Source: Saccharina japonica
Taxonomy: Eukaryota; Sar; Phaeophyceae; Laminariales; Laminariaceae
NCBI GenBank assembly: GCA_008828725.1
Contig: MEHQ01003854.1
Span: 286,652 to 350,651 of the forward strand
DNA length: 64,000 bases
Direction: 5' to 3'
Below the pieces are notes generated by a model. The model searched no databases and was not told the origin of the DNA. It saw nothing but the letters and a program-made list of their open reading frames with translations. This document shows positions 1 through 12,400 of this stretch, in pieces (position 1 is the stretch's first letter; each line of letters opens with the position of its first letter). The position numbers and the translations under genes are program-made.

Positions 1-75
1 GTCCCGCTTGCGCTGCTTCAGCTGCGCGCCTTGGTCCCCCGAGGACCCGCCATCGAGCGTAGTCTCTTCGCACAT
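1..75 (-). CDS. N-terminal coding exon of a gene running off the left edge (partial, unrecognised)
   Basis: Read on the minus strand from an ATG at 75-73, the first 75 bases give 25 codons without a stop: MCEETTLDGGSSGDQGAQLK followed by QRKRD, open to the window edge. The polar, charged composition looks like a soluble protein N terminus and unlike the low-complexity frames around it. The frame is too short for most ORF filters. No domain can be named. An AG lies just before the ATG (AACAG then CATG), so this could instead be the start of an internal exon rather than the true initiation site. The upstream side (76-200) is very GC-rich, as a promoter might be. Existence of a coding exon is moderately likely; the function is unknown. 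Confidence 0.4.
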   Translation of the reverse strand, partial: MCEETTLDGGSSGDQGAQLKQRKRD

Positions 76-3000
76 GCTGTTGTAACGCGGGCGGGGGCGG
101 GCGAGCGGGGGCGGGCCGAGAAGTCGGGGGGCGGGGTGCGGGGTACTCGTTATGCGCGGCTGGGGGGCGGGGGGTGGGGTGGGGATACCATCGTTGGGTT
201 GTACAGAATGTACGTAGCGAGCGGCTTTTTTGTTTTAGATGGAACGAACAGTAGTGATGAGTACGTAGAGTATACCGGTAGTACAGAAGGCCACCCCTTC
301 TACTACCACTGTTGTACGTACATCGAACAACAAACATCAAACATCAAACTACAGGTTCGGTTCATTCCCGGCGTTAACCCCCGGAGCTTTGGGACAACGA
401 GAATGCGCACTACTATTCAAGTACTGTTGGCAAAGGGAGCGAGCAGGCGAGAGGCGGCTGGGAGGGGCTGAGAGGGGTGGTTGAGGTGTAGGTTATACTG
501 CTGTTGTTGTAGCTCTACCCGACGCGCCTGAGAAGAGGGTTTACAAGCCAGATGAAATCGAAAATAGGAAATAGAAAATAGACTTGACCGTGAAACTCGC
601 GGGAGAAAACTGGCGGGTAGATACGATATGATACGCGAAAACTGTGGCGACTGGTGTCCAGTATCCAGCAGCACAATGGAAGACACCGCGCACCCGTAAC
701 GAGTGCGGTACCGGGATTGATTGGCGGTCAACGCAACCGATGGGCGAAAGCTCAAGAAGCTCCTCGTCGAGTACTACTACTACGACTCTAAGATGCACTG
801 TAATATCTTATGTACTGTATACACGTACGTCGTACCGATATATGCTGGACCAGGTATACAACGCGCCGACCGGTTCACCCACCGCAACGTATCGTACCAA
901 AACAAAAAAAACGTCAACGCAATCATGCAAAGATAACTCGGAATGATTGAAATCCACGCACACTGCTGCTGCAACCAGCGTAGTACGCTGTACCGAAAAA
1001 CCCGTCAACGCAAGGGTACAAAGATACCTTGACCGGTTGACTTCCACACACTCTGTTTGTTGTTGCTGCTATTACTGTACATACACCGCGGCCTTTCTTT
1101 GAAAACAGCTACAGTACTACTACTACTACTACTACTACTGCAGTACGTTCCCCCTCTCGGGCCGATCTACATGAATAACAACAGTAAGCAGTGCTGTCAC
1201 ACATGTACAGCACTAAACTGTTGTACCAGTACGCCTCAACGACCTTCCCTAACAACTGCAGTAACCGCTACTCGTATACGTACTTACTGTATTCGTGCGT
1301 ATACTTGATTGACCGATGCCCTCGACTGCCTTACTTTTACTGTAACAGTACCTACAGTACTATTGGCTCAAACAACGAACGCTGGTACTCCGGTTGCAGC
1401 GAGAAGACGAAACCGTCAACAGTCAGTGCCATGCTGACCAACTCTCAAGTGACTTCAAGACGTACGAGAAGAAGGATAAAACGTTACTATTAATACTGTG
1501 TTGTACGAGTACGTGTACAGTAGTACCTGTAGTACGTGTTACCTCTCCGCTCGCATCAACATGATATATAACAGCAGCAACCAACAGGCCTATCTCTATC
1601 GATACGAGCCACCTCGAGACACAAAACCCTCACGCGCCCACCCACCCAACCACCAACCCACCCACCCAACCACCAACCCACCCACTCAACCAGCCACCCA
1701 CTAACCCACGCACTCACGCACCCACACACTCACCCAGCCACACACCCACCCGCCCACCCACCCCGCGCCCGCTCACAAGCAGTAAGCTTGTACTGTATCT
1801 TCTATCTCGCGCCACCACAGCGGATTATTGGCTTTTGAACCGCTGACTCACATTTAGCGCAGCTTTGCTGGGGAAGGCTCCTCTTCCTCCTGGAAACAGC
1901 TAGAGATCTTGATCGCCAGCTCGACACAGAGAGAGGGATGAGAGAGCTGGGTGGTCCAACGCCAGCCGCTGGTGATGCTGCTGCTGCTGGATGGAATATC
2001 TGAAGTTGTTAATGTCGCGCGCTCTGTGTGTGCGAGTGAGCGAGCAAGAAGAGTGAGAGAGGGTGGGGCGATGATAGGAACAGCAACAGCAACAACAACA
2101 ACAGCCCTCGAATATGCCTGCGCAGCATACCAGACCAGCCAGGAAGATAATCCATTGATTGGCTCCTGGTTCACCTATTGCGTGCGCCCCCTCTCGCTTC
2201 GGGTAAAACGTGGAGGGAAAACGTGAAAGCACGACAAGGCGCCAACCGGCACATCGGGAGGGGGGGGGGCGGGGGATACGAAGTTCCCCCTCACACGACG
2301 GTTACATTTTAAAAATAAAACAACTCTGTTTTTACTATAGAAAAAAATAGTATCCTGTTTTTTTTTCGAATTATTTTTTACCGTACGTTTTTCAGGTATC
2401 TTCTTGTCTGGTGATTGATCTGTCTGGTGGTCTGGTCTGCTGGTGGATGGTGTTTTTCTTCTTCTTTTCTTGCTCGCGAACGGGTTGGAAGTTGGAAGGT
2501 GAAAGCCCTTCAGTTTCGTATCATCATACGTAGCCGTGGCAGCATCAGCAGCATCAACCAGCAGCAGATTCAGCGTGGTGGGTTTTTGTTCAGTATTTTT
2601 AGTTGATGATTGATCTGTAGCGTGGCCCATCTCGTGTGTCGACAGCTGACATCATCAGATGTCATGTTTAAAACACGCAGCGATAAAATAAATTATTGAT
2701 GCATTGATACCAGGTGCGTACCTGGTACGTATTATTATGTGTTATACGTACATTACGAGTGAGTATAGACTACAGCAGCAGCGAGTGAGTGGTAAACTGC
2801 TTGAATACTTAGTCTACTACAGTAGTAACTTACTGCTGTGCTTGTACGTCGTCTGTACTGATACCTATTATACCGTGTACCATGTATGTGTACTGCTGTG
2901 GTACAGCAGTTACTATTAAATAGTACCTGGTAGTAGTAGTTACAATACATTCCAATATTTACTTTGAATTTCATAGTTTGAGTTGTGGACGAATGACTGC

Positions 3001-3911
3001 TGTTGTTGTGCTCTCGAAATATCATTGATTTTTAATTCTACGAGGAGCGAAGACCCGCTGGTGGCGTGCGGGACCTATCTATATAATATATATACTGCTG
3101 TGTTGTATAGTACCAGACAACAAGCAATCCCGATTCAAATATTCAAACATACATGCTAACAACAACGGGAACGCATGATACGAGTACTACTACGTACTCG
3201 TACTCGTAGATGTGTTTATTTCAGTAGCGGTACGGTGTGGGTGCCTCGGCCCAACCGTCGCTTGGTTGGATAATGAATAGAAAAGTATTACGTGCTTCGA
3301 ATTATAATAATAGTTACTACGAAGTATATATATAAATGAAGTATTATATGTACACAAATATCGCATGGTTTTTCTTTTTTGTAAATTGTAAGAATGTGGT
3401 CATCACCTGTCTGTGCATGCATGCATGTCATCATACAGAATGATACACAGTTGTTTGAGTACGAGCGTATCGGTATGGTACGAGTATGTATGTTGTGTTT
3501 TGCGAGAAAAGCCTCACGAAAATAAAATAAACGTCTCCAACTAATTCGAGGCACAGCAAATAAAGAAGTTACACGAATAAATAAATGTCGACGGGTATCA
3601 TCAGATTATTATCTATCTCTCTGTTGTCCGGTATCCCCCCCACATTATCACTTGTTGGGTCGCGGACCCCGTTCAGCTCCAGGGGGGCAAGGAGGCCTCG
3701 GGGGGCGGCCTACTCCGAGCAAAAAGTGTCTAAAAATGTTGACCCGTCACCAAGAAATGAGCACCCGTCACACTAAAAGCTACATGCCATTGGCCTACTA
3801 ATACCTGGGCTACGTAGGTTCTACGGTTGCGACAAACAGAGTGGTCCCTCTACATGTACTTACGAAGTGCCTGCTGCAGGTATGCACCACAGACAGCCAA
3901 AACAACACCAC
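76..3911. other. Intergenic region, no gene recognised
   Basis: Low-complexity DNA rich in TAC/GTAC and CTG/CAG trinucleotide words (for example the CTA run near 1120-1140), a CCCACCCAACCA-type minisatellite at 1633-1765, and TACCTGGTA motifs near 2715-2935. Frames of 60-150 codons here change composition with the simple repeats and show no domain or credible exon. Confidence 0.5.
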
Positions 3912-3917
3912 CGCGGA

Positions 3918-4255
3918 TGCGTGCTACGGTAGAGATACGAGCACTTTTTGGGTGATTTTTTTTCTGAAATGATCGAGCTCCTTAACCCAAAAATGGTCGG
4001 ACTGCTGCCATTATTGTCATTATTGTCATTATTATTGTCATTATTGTCATTATTGTCATTATTTATTGTCATTATTGTCATTATTGTCATCATTTTGTTG
4101 CAATGGTGTTCCTTGTTTGCTTCGGCCCCATGGGATTTTCAATCGGATACGAGTACGAGCACTTTTACTTTCCTCCAAAATCGGTTTGGGGTGAGGTGTG
4201 TAGAGCTCTTCAAGTGACCACCCTTACAAGGCAAAAACATGGTGCACCTCTACTA
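3918..4255. mobile_element. Short inverted-repeat DNA element, GCTACGGTAGAGG family
   Basis: The left end reads GTGCTACGGTAGAGATAC and the right end GGTGCACCTCTACTATAATA, an imperfect terminal inverted repeat. The interior shares the phrase GAGCTCCTTAACCCAAA and the CACTTTTACTTTCCTCCAAA block with copies at 41050-41312, 57862-58111, 58943-59211 and 62822-63190. It holds an ATTATTGTC microsatellite (4009-4090) not found in the other copies. There is no coding capacity, so it is a MITE-like non-autonomous element. Confidence 0.6.
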
Positions 4256-4589
4256 TAATAGTATAGCCTACGTCCGCGGAACTATTATTATATTAATAGC
4301 GGCAACCAGCTCTACTCCGCACACTACTACATCATTACTGACTGTGGTGACCTCCCATCTGTGCCAAGCGATCCCATAGATAGGCACTGCTGTTATTATA
4401 GCGAGTAACCCGCACACTCATCAGACAGAGCATCGATTTCCACGTCATGATCTTCTGTAGATAGATACGCCAGGGCAGATGTATTCCTGGTTTGTACTGG
4501 TATATGGTTTACGTAGCTAATTAAAGTTGCCGGGTGGGAGCGGTAACCTACGAGTAGCAACGAAATGCTTGTTGAGTTCTGAATGAATA

Positions 4590-5475
4590 ACGCCCTGCAC
4601 ATTGTCGGAAGGCAAATAATATAATAAATCTATATATCTATACATCCAGCAGTATAATAATACCGATCCTGCACAGCATCGTATCTCATAACGGCGGGTT
4701 AGGATCCAAGCTCACGCCCTGCGAGACCGCCAGGCCACCACAGGGGGAGAAGGGAGGAAGAGGGAGGATTACTTCCCATGGCGTGGGGTGTAAGAACATA
4801 CTCGTACAACGTCTGATAGATGTAACCGCAAATGACATACGCACGGATATTTGGGGAGTTCCACATGAGAGAATTTGGATTTATCTTGATTGGACATTTG
4901 GGGGTCTCGGGGATGTTTTTGGCGGAACACGCACGCCGCGCGTGCTCTCTTCTGTAGTTCCTCCTCTTCTGCAGTTCCTTCTTCTCTTCTGCGGACTTCA
5001 TCTTCTGGGATTACGTAATACAAGTCTATATATATGCCTCCTTCTGGCCGCCTTCACCGCACCTCGTGACCCAAACTCACCCGTGCTGAGATTATCCCCT
5101 TATGGGGGTGCAATGTAGATGCGGAGCAGGACGCACGGCGAATATATATCGATATACGATTACTTCGAAGTATAGCAGGTAGGTCTTGAGCAGGTACAAT
5201 ATTTAATATTTGGGTAAAGGGTGGTATTAATTGTGCGTATTCAATTGAGTATGCATACGCAGGAAAGGAGAATTGCTTGGATGAGATTGGTGGTATTCGA
5301 CGAATTGTGTCAGTTTTTTCATTCTTAACCCCTTAAGAACTGGTCCCCCGTTTTTGGGGACAAATTACTTGGAATTAGTATGGGACAAGTTTTTTTTTCA
5401 GTTCTGAGGCCCTGCAGATTGTCGGAAGGCAAATACTCTCTTGTAATATAATCCACAGGATCATATAATATCTAA
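4590..5475. other. Intergenic, repeat fragments
   Basis: A short dispersed repeat CCCTGCASATTGTCGGAAGG occurs at about 4591 and again at about 5411, each time after a GTTCTGA-type transposon end. At 4666-4700 lies a fragment of the CGGACAGATCAT family (GATCCTGCACAGCATC). No gene was recognised. Confidence 0.45.
5335..5410. mobile_element. piggyBac-like MITE fragment (TTAA family)
   Basis: TTAA at 5335-5338 is followed by CCCCTTAAGAACTGGTCC and the family core GGGGACAAATTACTTGGAAT. The right end CAGTTCTGA lacks the final GGGTTAA seen in the copy at 52396-52475, so this copy is truncated on the right. Confidence 0.6.
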
Positions 5476-5683
5476 GGGCCCGAATTAACGAGTATAAAAT
5501 AAATTCAATTTGGAAAAAATAAAATTCAAATTCGCTGTTCATTGGTCAACACACGCACCAGCACCAAATATTATGCCCCAAGATCCTGATCTTTGGTGCT
5601 GGTGCGTGTGTTGACCAATGAAAAGCGGATTTGATTTCTTTTTTTCCAAATTGATTTTTTTTCTTCTTCGTTAAAACGGGCTC
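5476..5683. mobile_element. PIF/Harbinger-like MITE (Tourist type), copy 1
   Basis: A 208-bp element with GGGCCCGAATTAACGA at one end and the complement of GAGCCCGTTTTAACGA at the other. Its centre is a second long inverted repeat built on CATTGGTCAACACACGCACC, so the whole element is close to a palindrome. Flanks are TAA (5473-5475) and TAG (5684-5686), a 3-bp TWA-type duplication with one mismatch. The sister copy at 56224-56432 lies in opposite orientation with a perfect TAA duplication. Non-coding. Confidence 0.8.
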
Positions 5684-6301
5684 TAGCTGTAGAGCAGGGC
5701 CATAATATGCGTTGCCCTGCTGTTCCCTAGGTGTTATCATTTAAGGTTGTTGGACGGAGGCAACGTGAAGTATAGAACATACCCGCCATCAGGAATGAAT
5801 CTATGTGATTGCCACCCTAAAACGTGCGTGTATGGCAATCGTTGTGGCGGTGGTCGGCCGTGGGATGAGTCCGTGATTTTCGTCTTTTCGGCGTGCTTAC
5901 GAGTGATCGACGCTTTTGAAGCTCATATAATATGCTCTGTACATGCACATTCTTGAGGATGGCGAGAAAAAAAGCAGCAGGAACACACGTGTGTCAGGTA
6001 AATACTACAGCGCCTCCTGTGGTACGCGCGTGTGGCACAGCTCCCTATCACTCTGAAAATCAGAGTTCGGTCCAGATGACCATATAATATACTGTACTTA
6101 ACTACTTACTGTTGTTGTAGATCGTGATCTGTGCGATGTTTACTTATTTTCGAAAGTTTGCCGTCACATCCCTAAAATTCCGTCAATAGACATACGGTTT
6201 GTAAGCTCGACATTCTTGAGCTTCGTTTTGAGACGTGGCACCCCAACAAAAACCTAACGAAACTCATGAAAGTTGAAATGTTTTGCGAGCACTTCGTCGT
6301 T

Positions 6302-6398
6302 TTAACCCTTTTAGGACTGCAGACCCGTTTTGGGGACAATCCACTCTAATTATAAGTAATTTGTCCCCAAAACGGGACTCCAGTCCTATAAGGGTTAA
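6302..6398. mobile_element. piggyBac-like MITE, complete copy with TTAA duplication
   Basis: An 89-bp palindromic element (6306-6394) flanked by TTAA on both sides (6302-6305 and 6395-6398). It starts CCCTTTTAGGACTGCAGACC and ends with the complement of CCCTTATAGGACTGGAGTCC. The TTAA target and the CCC start are hallmarks of piggyBac-type elements. A second 89-bp member lies at 39219-39307 in opposite orientation. Confidence 0.8.
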
Positions 6399-6587
6399 TA
6401 AAATCGTTACAAATTCATCCAGCTATTTTCTTTTTTTTTTCTTCTACTCGTATTACCGTCTAACACGTACGTACCAGGTACGAATTTTGCCCCTTCTTTT
6501 TCTGATAATATCATGTCATAACAGAAGGGCCCCTTCTTCTAGTGTGCAAAAATAAACGTGCATTGCCTTTGAGTCTTACCACGCAGG

Positions 6588-6862
6588 TATGACGCATGCT
6601 ATCTGGATGCAGGTGCGCCGTTTTTTTTCTGAGGGTGGTCACTTTGAGGAGCTCTATACTAATAGCAAGTCAAAAACTGATTTTTGGAGGAAAATAAAAG
6701 TGCTATCCGATGAATAATCCCATGGCCTGAGGATAAAAATGGAAAATATTGCAACACAATGAAGAAGAATTAAATTCCAACGATTTTGGCTTAAGGAGCC
6801 CTGTCCTCCGGAAAACGTTTCAGCCAAAAAAAGGTACAGTACCTTTATCGTGGCAAGACTCG
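6588..6862. mobile_element. GCTACGGTAGAGG-family element, diverged copy
   Basis: Inverted relative to the copy at 3918. It contains GTGGTCACTTTGAGGAGCTC, GGAGGAAAATAAAAGTGCTA, TTGGCTTAAGGAGCCC and CAGCCAAAAAAAGGTACAG in family order, but both ends are worn. Non-coding. Confidence 0.55.
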
Positions 6863-8370
6863 TATACTATTACGGTAGACTGTAATCAAGATGACACACC
6901 CCACACACCCCCTGGGGGGGTTTTCCTAGCCGATTTTGTGCACAACAAGGGGGGGGACGCACACAACCAAAATGGTGGCGCAGCAACTGTCACGACGTAC
7001 GTACGTATATAACCAGAACGTCAGCCGCCGCGACGCCAAGTTACTAATATCGATAGTACCAACACCACTAACTGTTAGCATTAGTACCACTAACTCAAGG
7101 GCTTTCAGTGGCTCGCTCGTAAATAACCGTGCCACCGTGCCACCACGGTTAGTTGCTGCTCTCTCCAGTAGCCTTTACCGTGTTCTTGACCCACAAATCG
7201 CTACCGGATAAAGTGTCAAATATATATTACGGTTTTTGTGGTGGTCCGCAACATTTCTTTTTCAGATAGTCCGAAACGCGCGGCGAAGCCGCGCTCGGGT
7301 CGAGCCTTAGCCTGGACTAGGGTTGGGGTTAGGGTTAGGATTGGGTTGGGTCGACGCCTTCTCGTGATTTGGTGAAAATTAACATCCAAAAACACGTAAA
7401 ACCTGCAAGAAATCACAATGTAGTTGTTACTTTTATCTGGTACAATTATTAATCGTGGATTAAATACCGGCGAAAGCGCCTCGCTGCTACAGCACGCAAC
7501 CCCCCTGTGATGCATCCAGGTTTCAGGTCACCAAAATATAGTTGTTGTCCCCGCCCCCCCAGAGAATATCGAACCAGGTTCCAGGCCAACACGTGGTCGC
7601 TGTGCTAATGAACAGTGTACCAGAACGCTCGTCGATCACAAAACGGAGCTTCTGATTCTGGACACTGGGCGTACCACGAAATCCACTGGCGCGGTGTGAA
7701 CGATGTGGTTGTCGATCGACCGGCCCTCCCTACTCGCACGTACTGGCATCTATTTGTAGGGCACGCCCATCTTACTGCTCAGTGTACGCGCGAGGTTGAC
7801 AAAAGAGGCCATTTTTTTCTACGTCCGTGCTCCAAAAACACTTGACTACTAGCTAGCAGCCGCTTTCCTACCGTCCTCCCGCTTCCCTTTGTTTCTCCTC
7901 GGTTCCCTTTTCCTCTACCCGCTCTTCCTCCTCCTCTCCCTCCTCCTCCTCTTCCTCCCCCTCCCCTTCCTCCTCCTTCCTACTCCTCCTCCCTTCTCCC
8001 CTCTCCACCCCCCCCTCCCCTTCCACTTCCTTTTCTTCTGCCTAATATTCCCCTTGCGCAGTATCACAATGTCTGCTGTGTATGAAGGGGCACAGTGACA
8101 AATATTATCACCAAGAAGGCGGTGCCGGCCGGAATATATACGCACCACCAACAGCATCGATGTGCGTGAGCGTGAACCGCAAAGCAACAATCCCCCGATA
8201 AAATTACCCCGCGTTCACGCTCAACGCGCACCAACCCAATCCCACCCCTTGCCTGCCCAACACGCAGACCGAACCGCCGACGGACAGAAGATACAGAAGA
8301 CAGAGACAAACAAGCCTCGTCTTACGAAGACAGATGTACAAGATGGAGAAAACAAGCCTCCTCCTACTTC
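6863..8370. other. Intergenic, no gene recognised
   Basis: Contains a diverged relative of the 23747-24009 element (ACACACCCCCTGGGGG and CAACCAAAATGGTGGCG near 6900-6980), a telomere-like stretch (TTAGGGTTAGG near 7329-7340) and a C/T-rich tract (7870-8040). A 76-codon plus-strand frame at 7615-7845 has a fairly protein-like composition but no recognised domain and no splice support. Confidence 0.45.
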
Positions 8371-8389
8371 ACAGGTGGCCGGACCCCCC

Positions 8390-8422
<33 letters not shown>

Positions 8423-8640
8423 ACGTGGGCGTAAATACTATATTGTGGAGGCTTTTGAACAATGTCTATAGCACACCATTCGGCGTATCTACCGAATTGA
8501 GAGATTATCGACACCTTATGGGGTTTGCTATGATATAGGCATTGTTCAATGTCTCCACAAGGAGTTTTTTACGCCCACATTAAGCAGGGGGGGGGGGGGG
8601 GGGGGGCCCCCGGGGGGGGGAGGGGGTCCCAGCCACCTGT
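8371..8640. mobile_element. Palindromic foldback element with poly-C and poly-G arms
   Basis: The outer ends are inverted copies (ACAGGTGGCC at 8371 and AGCCACCTGT at 8631-8640). Next come a pure C run (about 8391-8422) on the left and a G run (about 8587-8606) on the right, then the inner arms GTGGGCGTAAATACTA and TTTTTTACGCCCAC, and TTGTGGAGGCTTTTGAACAA against TTGTTCAATGTCTCCACAA. Family unknown; no target duplication could be fixed. Confidence 0.6.
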
Positions 8641-9478
8641 GTTGCGGACACCCCTGTCAACCTAACGTACTATCATCGGAGACCACGGGTTGGCCCCTTT
8701 GACTCGACTACCCCACACTAAAACCAGTATGATAAGGACAAAACAGGTCTTAACGCGCCCAAAATGGCCGATTTCCTACGTGCCGTATTAAATAGCATAG
8801 TTGCCCTCAACCCGTAGTTGCCTCGTCTAAGAATTTGTACGTCTGCATCGCTTTACGTGGTTGCACGCAACCCCTTTGCACGGATCCCCCGCAGCCAAAG
8901 CAACACTTACTTCCCGTGCAGAACACGGCTCTAGTCGGAGTTGTGCGAATCGGGCGCCCAGGCTCTGCAATGCCATATGCTGACGGGTCGCCGTTACGTG
9001 AGCTGCAACCTTACCTTCTCCATCGGTATCGAGCAAGAAGCGTGCCGGGGATCAATCAATACACTTTGTAGAGATCGAGCGACAAGACAAAAAGAAAAGA
9101 AAAAAAAAAACACCGCTACCACACACGGTAACAGCAGTGTTTGCCAGTATACAATATTGTAAAGTACGTGTTATTTGTCGTGCGTGCACGTATAGGAAGC
9201 TCTCCTGCCTGAACTATGCACCACCACCACCACCACCACCACCACCGCGACCACTACCATCGCCAGTAATAGCAGCTGCCTGAAGCTTACAGCAGCAACA
9301 CCACCACTACCACCACCACCACCACCACCACCACCACCACCGTCGCCGCCACCATCACCGCCAGTAGCAGCAACAGCAGCAGCCAAGAAGTGCGCCAATC
9401 ACGTTCGTAAAAAAAACAGCAACATGATCTTCAATGTACAAAATAGACCACCCACATCGCCACATCAACAATCCCAAA
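8641..9478. other. Intergenic, downstream of MCCC2
   Basis: Frames open on both strands at 8827-9070 with ordinary composition but no recognised domain. Trinucleotide (CAC/CCA) arrays occupy 9217-9245 and 9299-9345. The 3' untranslated region of MCCC2 must lie in the right part; no clear polyadenylation signal was found. Confidence 0.4.
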
Positions 9479-12400
9479 TTACATGCGGAACACCCCGAAC
9501 GATGTCGGTGGAGCCCTGTCCTTCATCGCCACGCGCAAGCTCAGCCCTAGAACGCGTCTGGTGTCCGCCGGGTCAATGATGCCGTCGTCCCAAAGCCTCG
9601 AGCTCGAGAAGAAGGGAGAGCTCTCGCGATCAAACTTCTCCAGAATCGGGTCCTTGATTTTGGCCTCCTCGTCTGCTTCCAGGGTCTCGCCTCGGCTTTC
9701 TCGCTTGTCCTTCTCCACCTGAGGGGGGAAAAAAACAAACACGAAAAGGGCGAAATTGTGACGTTTCTTATTGCTTGCCATGCTGCTGCAATTCAGGAAT
9801 GCTGTTGCTGCTGCTGCCGCGGCGGCTGTAATTCAGCAATGCTGTTACTGCTGCCGCTGCGACTTGGCCATGGTGTTGCTGCCGCTGCTGAAAATTAGCA
9901 ATACTGCTGCTGCTGCTGCTGCTACTGCTTGCTGCCCCCGATATCTAATTCCCACGTGAGACGGACACGAAATAAGGAAAAGGCTCGTCGGGAGGTCGAC
10001 ATGTTTATGTAAAGATGCAAAAAAACACTCTCGTCGGGCTAACATCAAAGGAACAAAAAAGGAGTAATGACCCCCCTCACCCCTGCCCCCCATCTCCCTC
10101 TCTTACCAAGCTCAGGTTATAGAAAGCGTTTCTTCTATCATCAGTGGTCTGGCAAAAAGCAAAATACTGCCTTTGTTGCTCGGGCCTTGTCGTGGCCGAT
10201 CACCCCAACATGAAAAACACACAACAACAACAACAACAACAACAAAACTTCCTTTGGTGCTCGGGGCATGCTGTGGCCGACCATCCTTAAACGAAAAACA
10301 AAAGCGCGAAGGAAAAACATCCAGGACTCCCATCGCGTGCCATATAGGTAAAAGTAGAGGGGGGTAGGCCCTCCTTCCTACCTTGAGGAGCTCTAACCTC
10401 GCACACCAACTGACTTTTCAGTAATGTTGCACAAGGAAAAAAAAACAAAAAATCCCGTTTATACACAAATCACCCCAAGGGCTACGTAGGCTAGGCACCT
10501 GACGGATAAAGCTAGCAAAGTACACAACGAAGCCAGAAATATGTTGGGGGTAGCTCCTGAGTTGCGATGGTTGAGGAGCTTGCCGGCGGTAATAAAAATA
10601 ATTGGAAAAACAGTGCAATCGCTATCGTGGCACGGCCCTCCCAAAACCTCCTGCCGCCCACCTGAGCGAGGACGTTCGCCGCCTGCTCGCCACCCATCAC
10701 AGAGATGCGGGCGTTGGGCCACATGAAGAGGAAGCGGGGAGAGTAGGCCCGGCCGCACATGCCGTAGTTTCCCGCCCCGTAGCTGCCGCCGATGACACAG
10801 GTTATCTTCGGCACCGAGGCGCACGCCACGGCGGTGACCAGCTTGGCGCCGTCCTTCGCTATACCTTGGTGCTCGTAACGTTTTCCGACCTTTTTCAATA
10901 AGGCGTGAGGGAGGGGGTGGGCGGTGGGGGGGAGGTGCGGGGGGGGGGGTGAGGTGGGAGGGGGAGATCACAATGCGACTTCGCGCGGGCGCTACGGGTA
11001 TATACATACGAACACGGCTCGGCGACTCGCCTTCTGGAAGAATGAAAATCACTGCGTTAGTATCAGCATCGCCAGCTCGAGCGAGCGAGCGAAAGTTACA
11101 TTACACGCGGCATCGCACCACACTTGACGGCAATGTTGACGCTGAAAAGAACCAAACGTCCCCGCCGAGCTCAACCGCGTGCACCGGAAGCGTGTCGCCA
11201 AAACAGTATTGAATGTGCGACGCTTAGCCGCGACGGGAAAATGACTGCCCCGAAAACTCGTGGGAAACCGGAAGACGTAGTTTTTGGCCCCCCTCACAAG
11301 AAAAAGCCTCCGTCCAATCGATACGTACGACAGTCAGCTACACCGCACAATATCAGCGAGGCTTAAAAATGGCTAACCCCTCCCCCCATCGATGCTTAAC
11401 ACCAGGTATTCACGGCACTCCAACACCTCTCGAAACCCCAACCCAAATAGGATAAGACGCTGCCGCGTGCGACAGGCGTACTATAGGAAGGGGGGGGGGG
11501 CGCTCTCTGCGACAGAACGACTTCCATCCAGAGCTGACGCTAGCGCCGCCGTCACGCCCTCCAGGCGAATCCCCAAAGAAGCGCTGCTATGGAAGGTGAA
11601 CGCCAAGGGCCGCTAACACGCAGCTCTTGGTTGTGTTAGGAGACAATAGGTGGTGGAATAGGCTGACACCCTGGAACACACCCCCCTCTTGAGCTTTGTT
11701 TGGTTCGGTTTCTTGCCTACGTATATACCTGTAGAATGTTAATATGCTTTTCTTGTGCCTTGTCGTAACGACGGGCTATATTATTATAGGTTACGGTATG
11801 GCAATGACCCAACGCAAGCCCAACAACAATAACCATTCGATTCCTCTCCGTCGGAGCCCCCTCCCCTCCCACGACTAGCCCCGACCACCAACTACCCCCG
11901 CACCGCCAGGCCCTGTCACGCACCACGAAACCCATCCAACAACCATCCCCTCCCCCTGCTAGTCCCTGCCACGCACCATGAAACCCGTCCAAACAACCAA
12001 CCCCTCCCCCCACTGTCGCGTCCTGGCACACACCATAAAACATGCCCACCAAGAGCAGGGGTCCGAGGGTCTATGGTCATACGACTACATCCATACATGG
12101 TATTGAGTACCCCCCCCCCCCCCCCTTAACTGTTGGGCCCTCCCACGCACCATGAAACCCGTGATGTTCTGCAGAAACAGGAGCGGGATGCCGCGCTGGC
12201 AGCAGAGTTCGACGAAGTGGGCCGCCTTCAGCGATGACTCGGAGAACAGGACACCGTTGTTGGCCACGATTCCGACACTCTGCCCGTACAGGTGCCCGAA
12301 GCCCGTCACCACCGTCGTCCCGTAGCGCTCCTTGAACTCGTGGAAGCGACTGCCGTCAACCAGCCGGGCGATAACCTTCTCCAGCCGAGCCAGATAAATG

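Noticed and set aside
7318-7345. Telomere-like TTAGGG words (also 14342, 22310, 38820)
   Set aside because: Only two or three imperfect units each, one inside a MITE. Too short for interstitial telomere claims.
7615-7845. 76-codon frame with mixed composition
   Set aside because: No recognisable domain, start context or splice partner. Could be chance.
10459-11052. Longer minus-strand frame overlapping MCCC2 exon 6
   Set aside because: It is in another frame than the conserved [20 protein letters not shown] block; that block and both splice borders fix the true exon.
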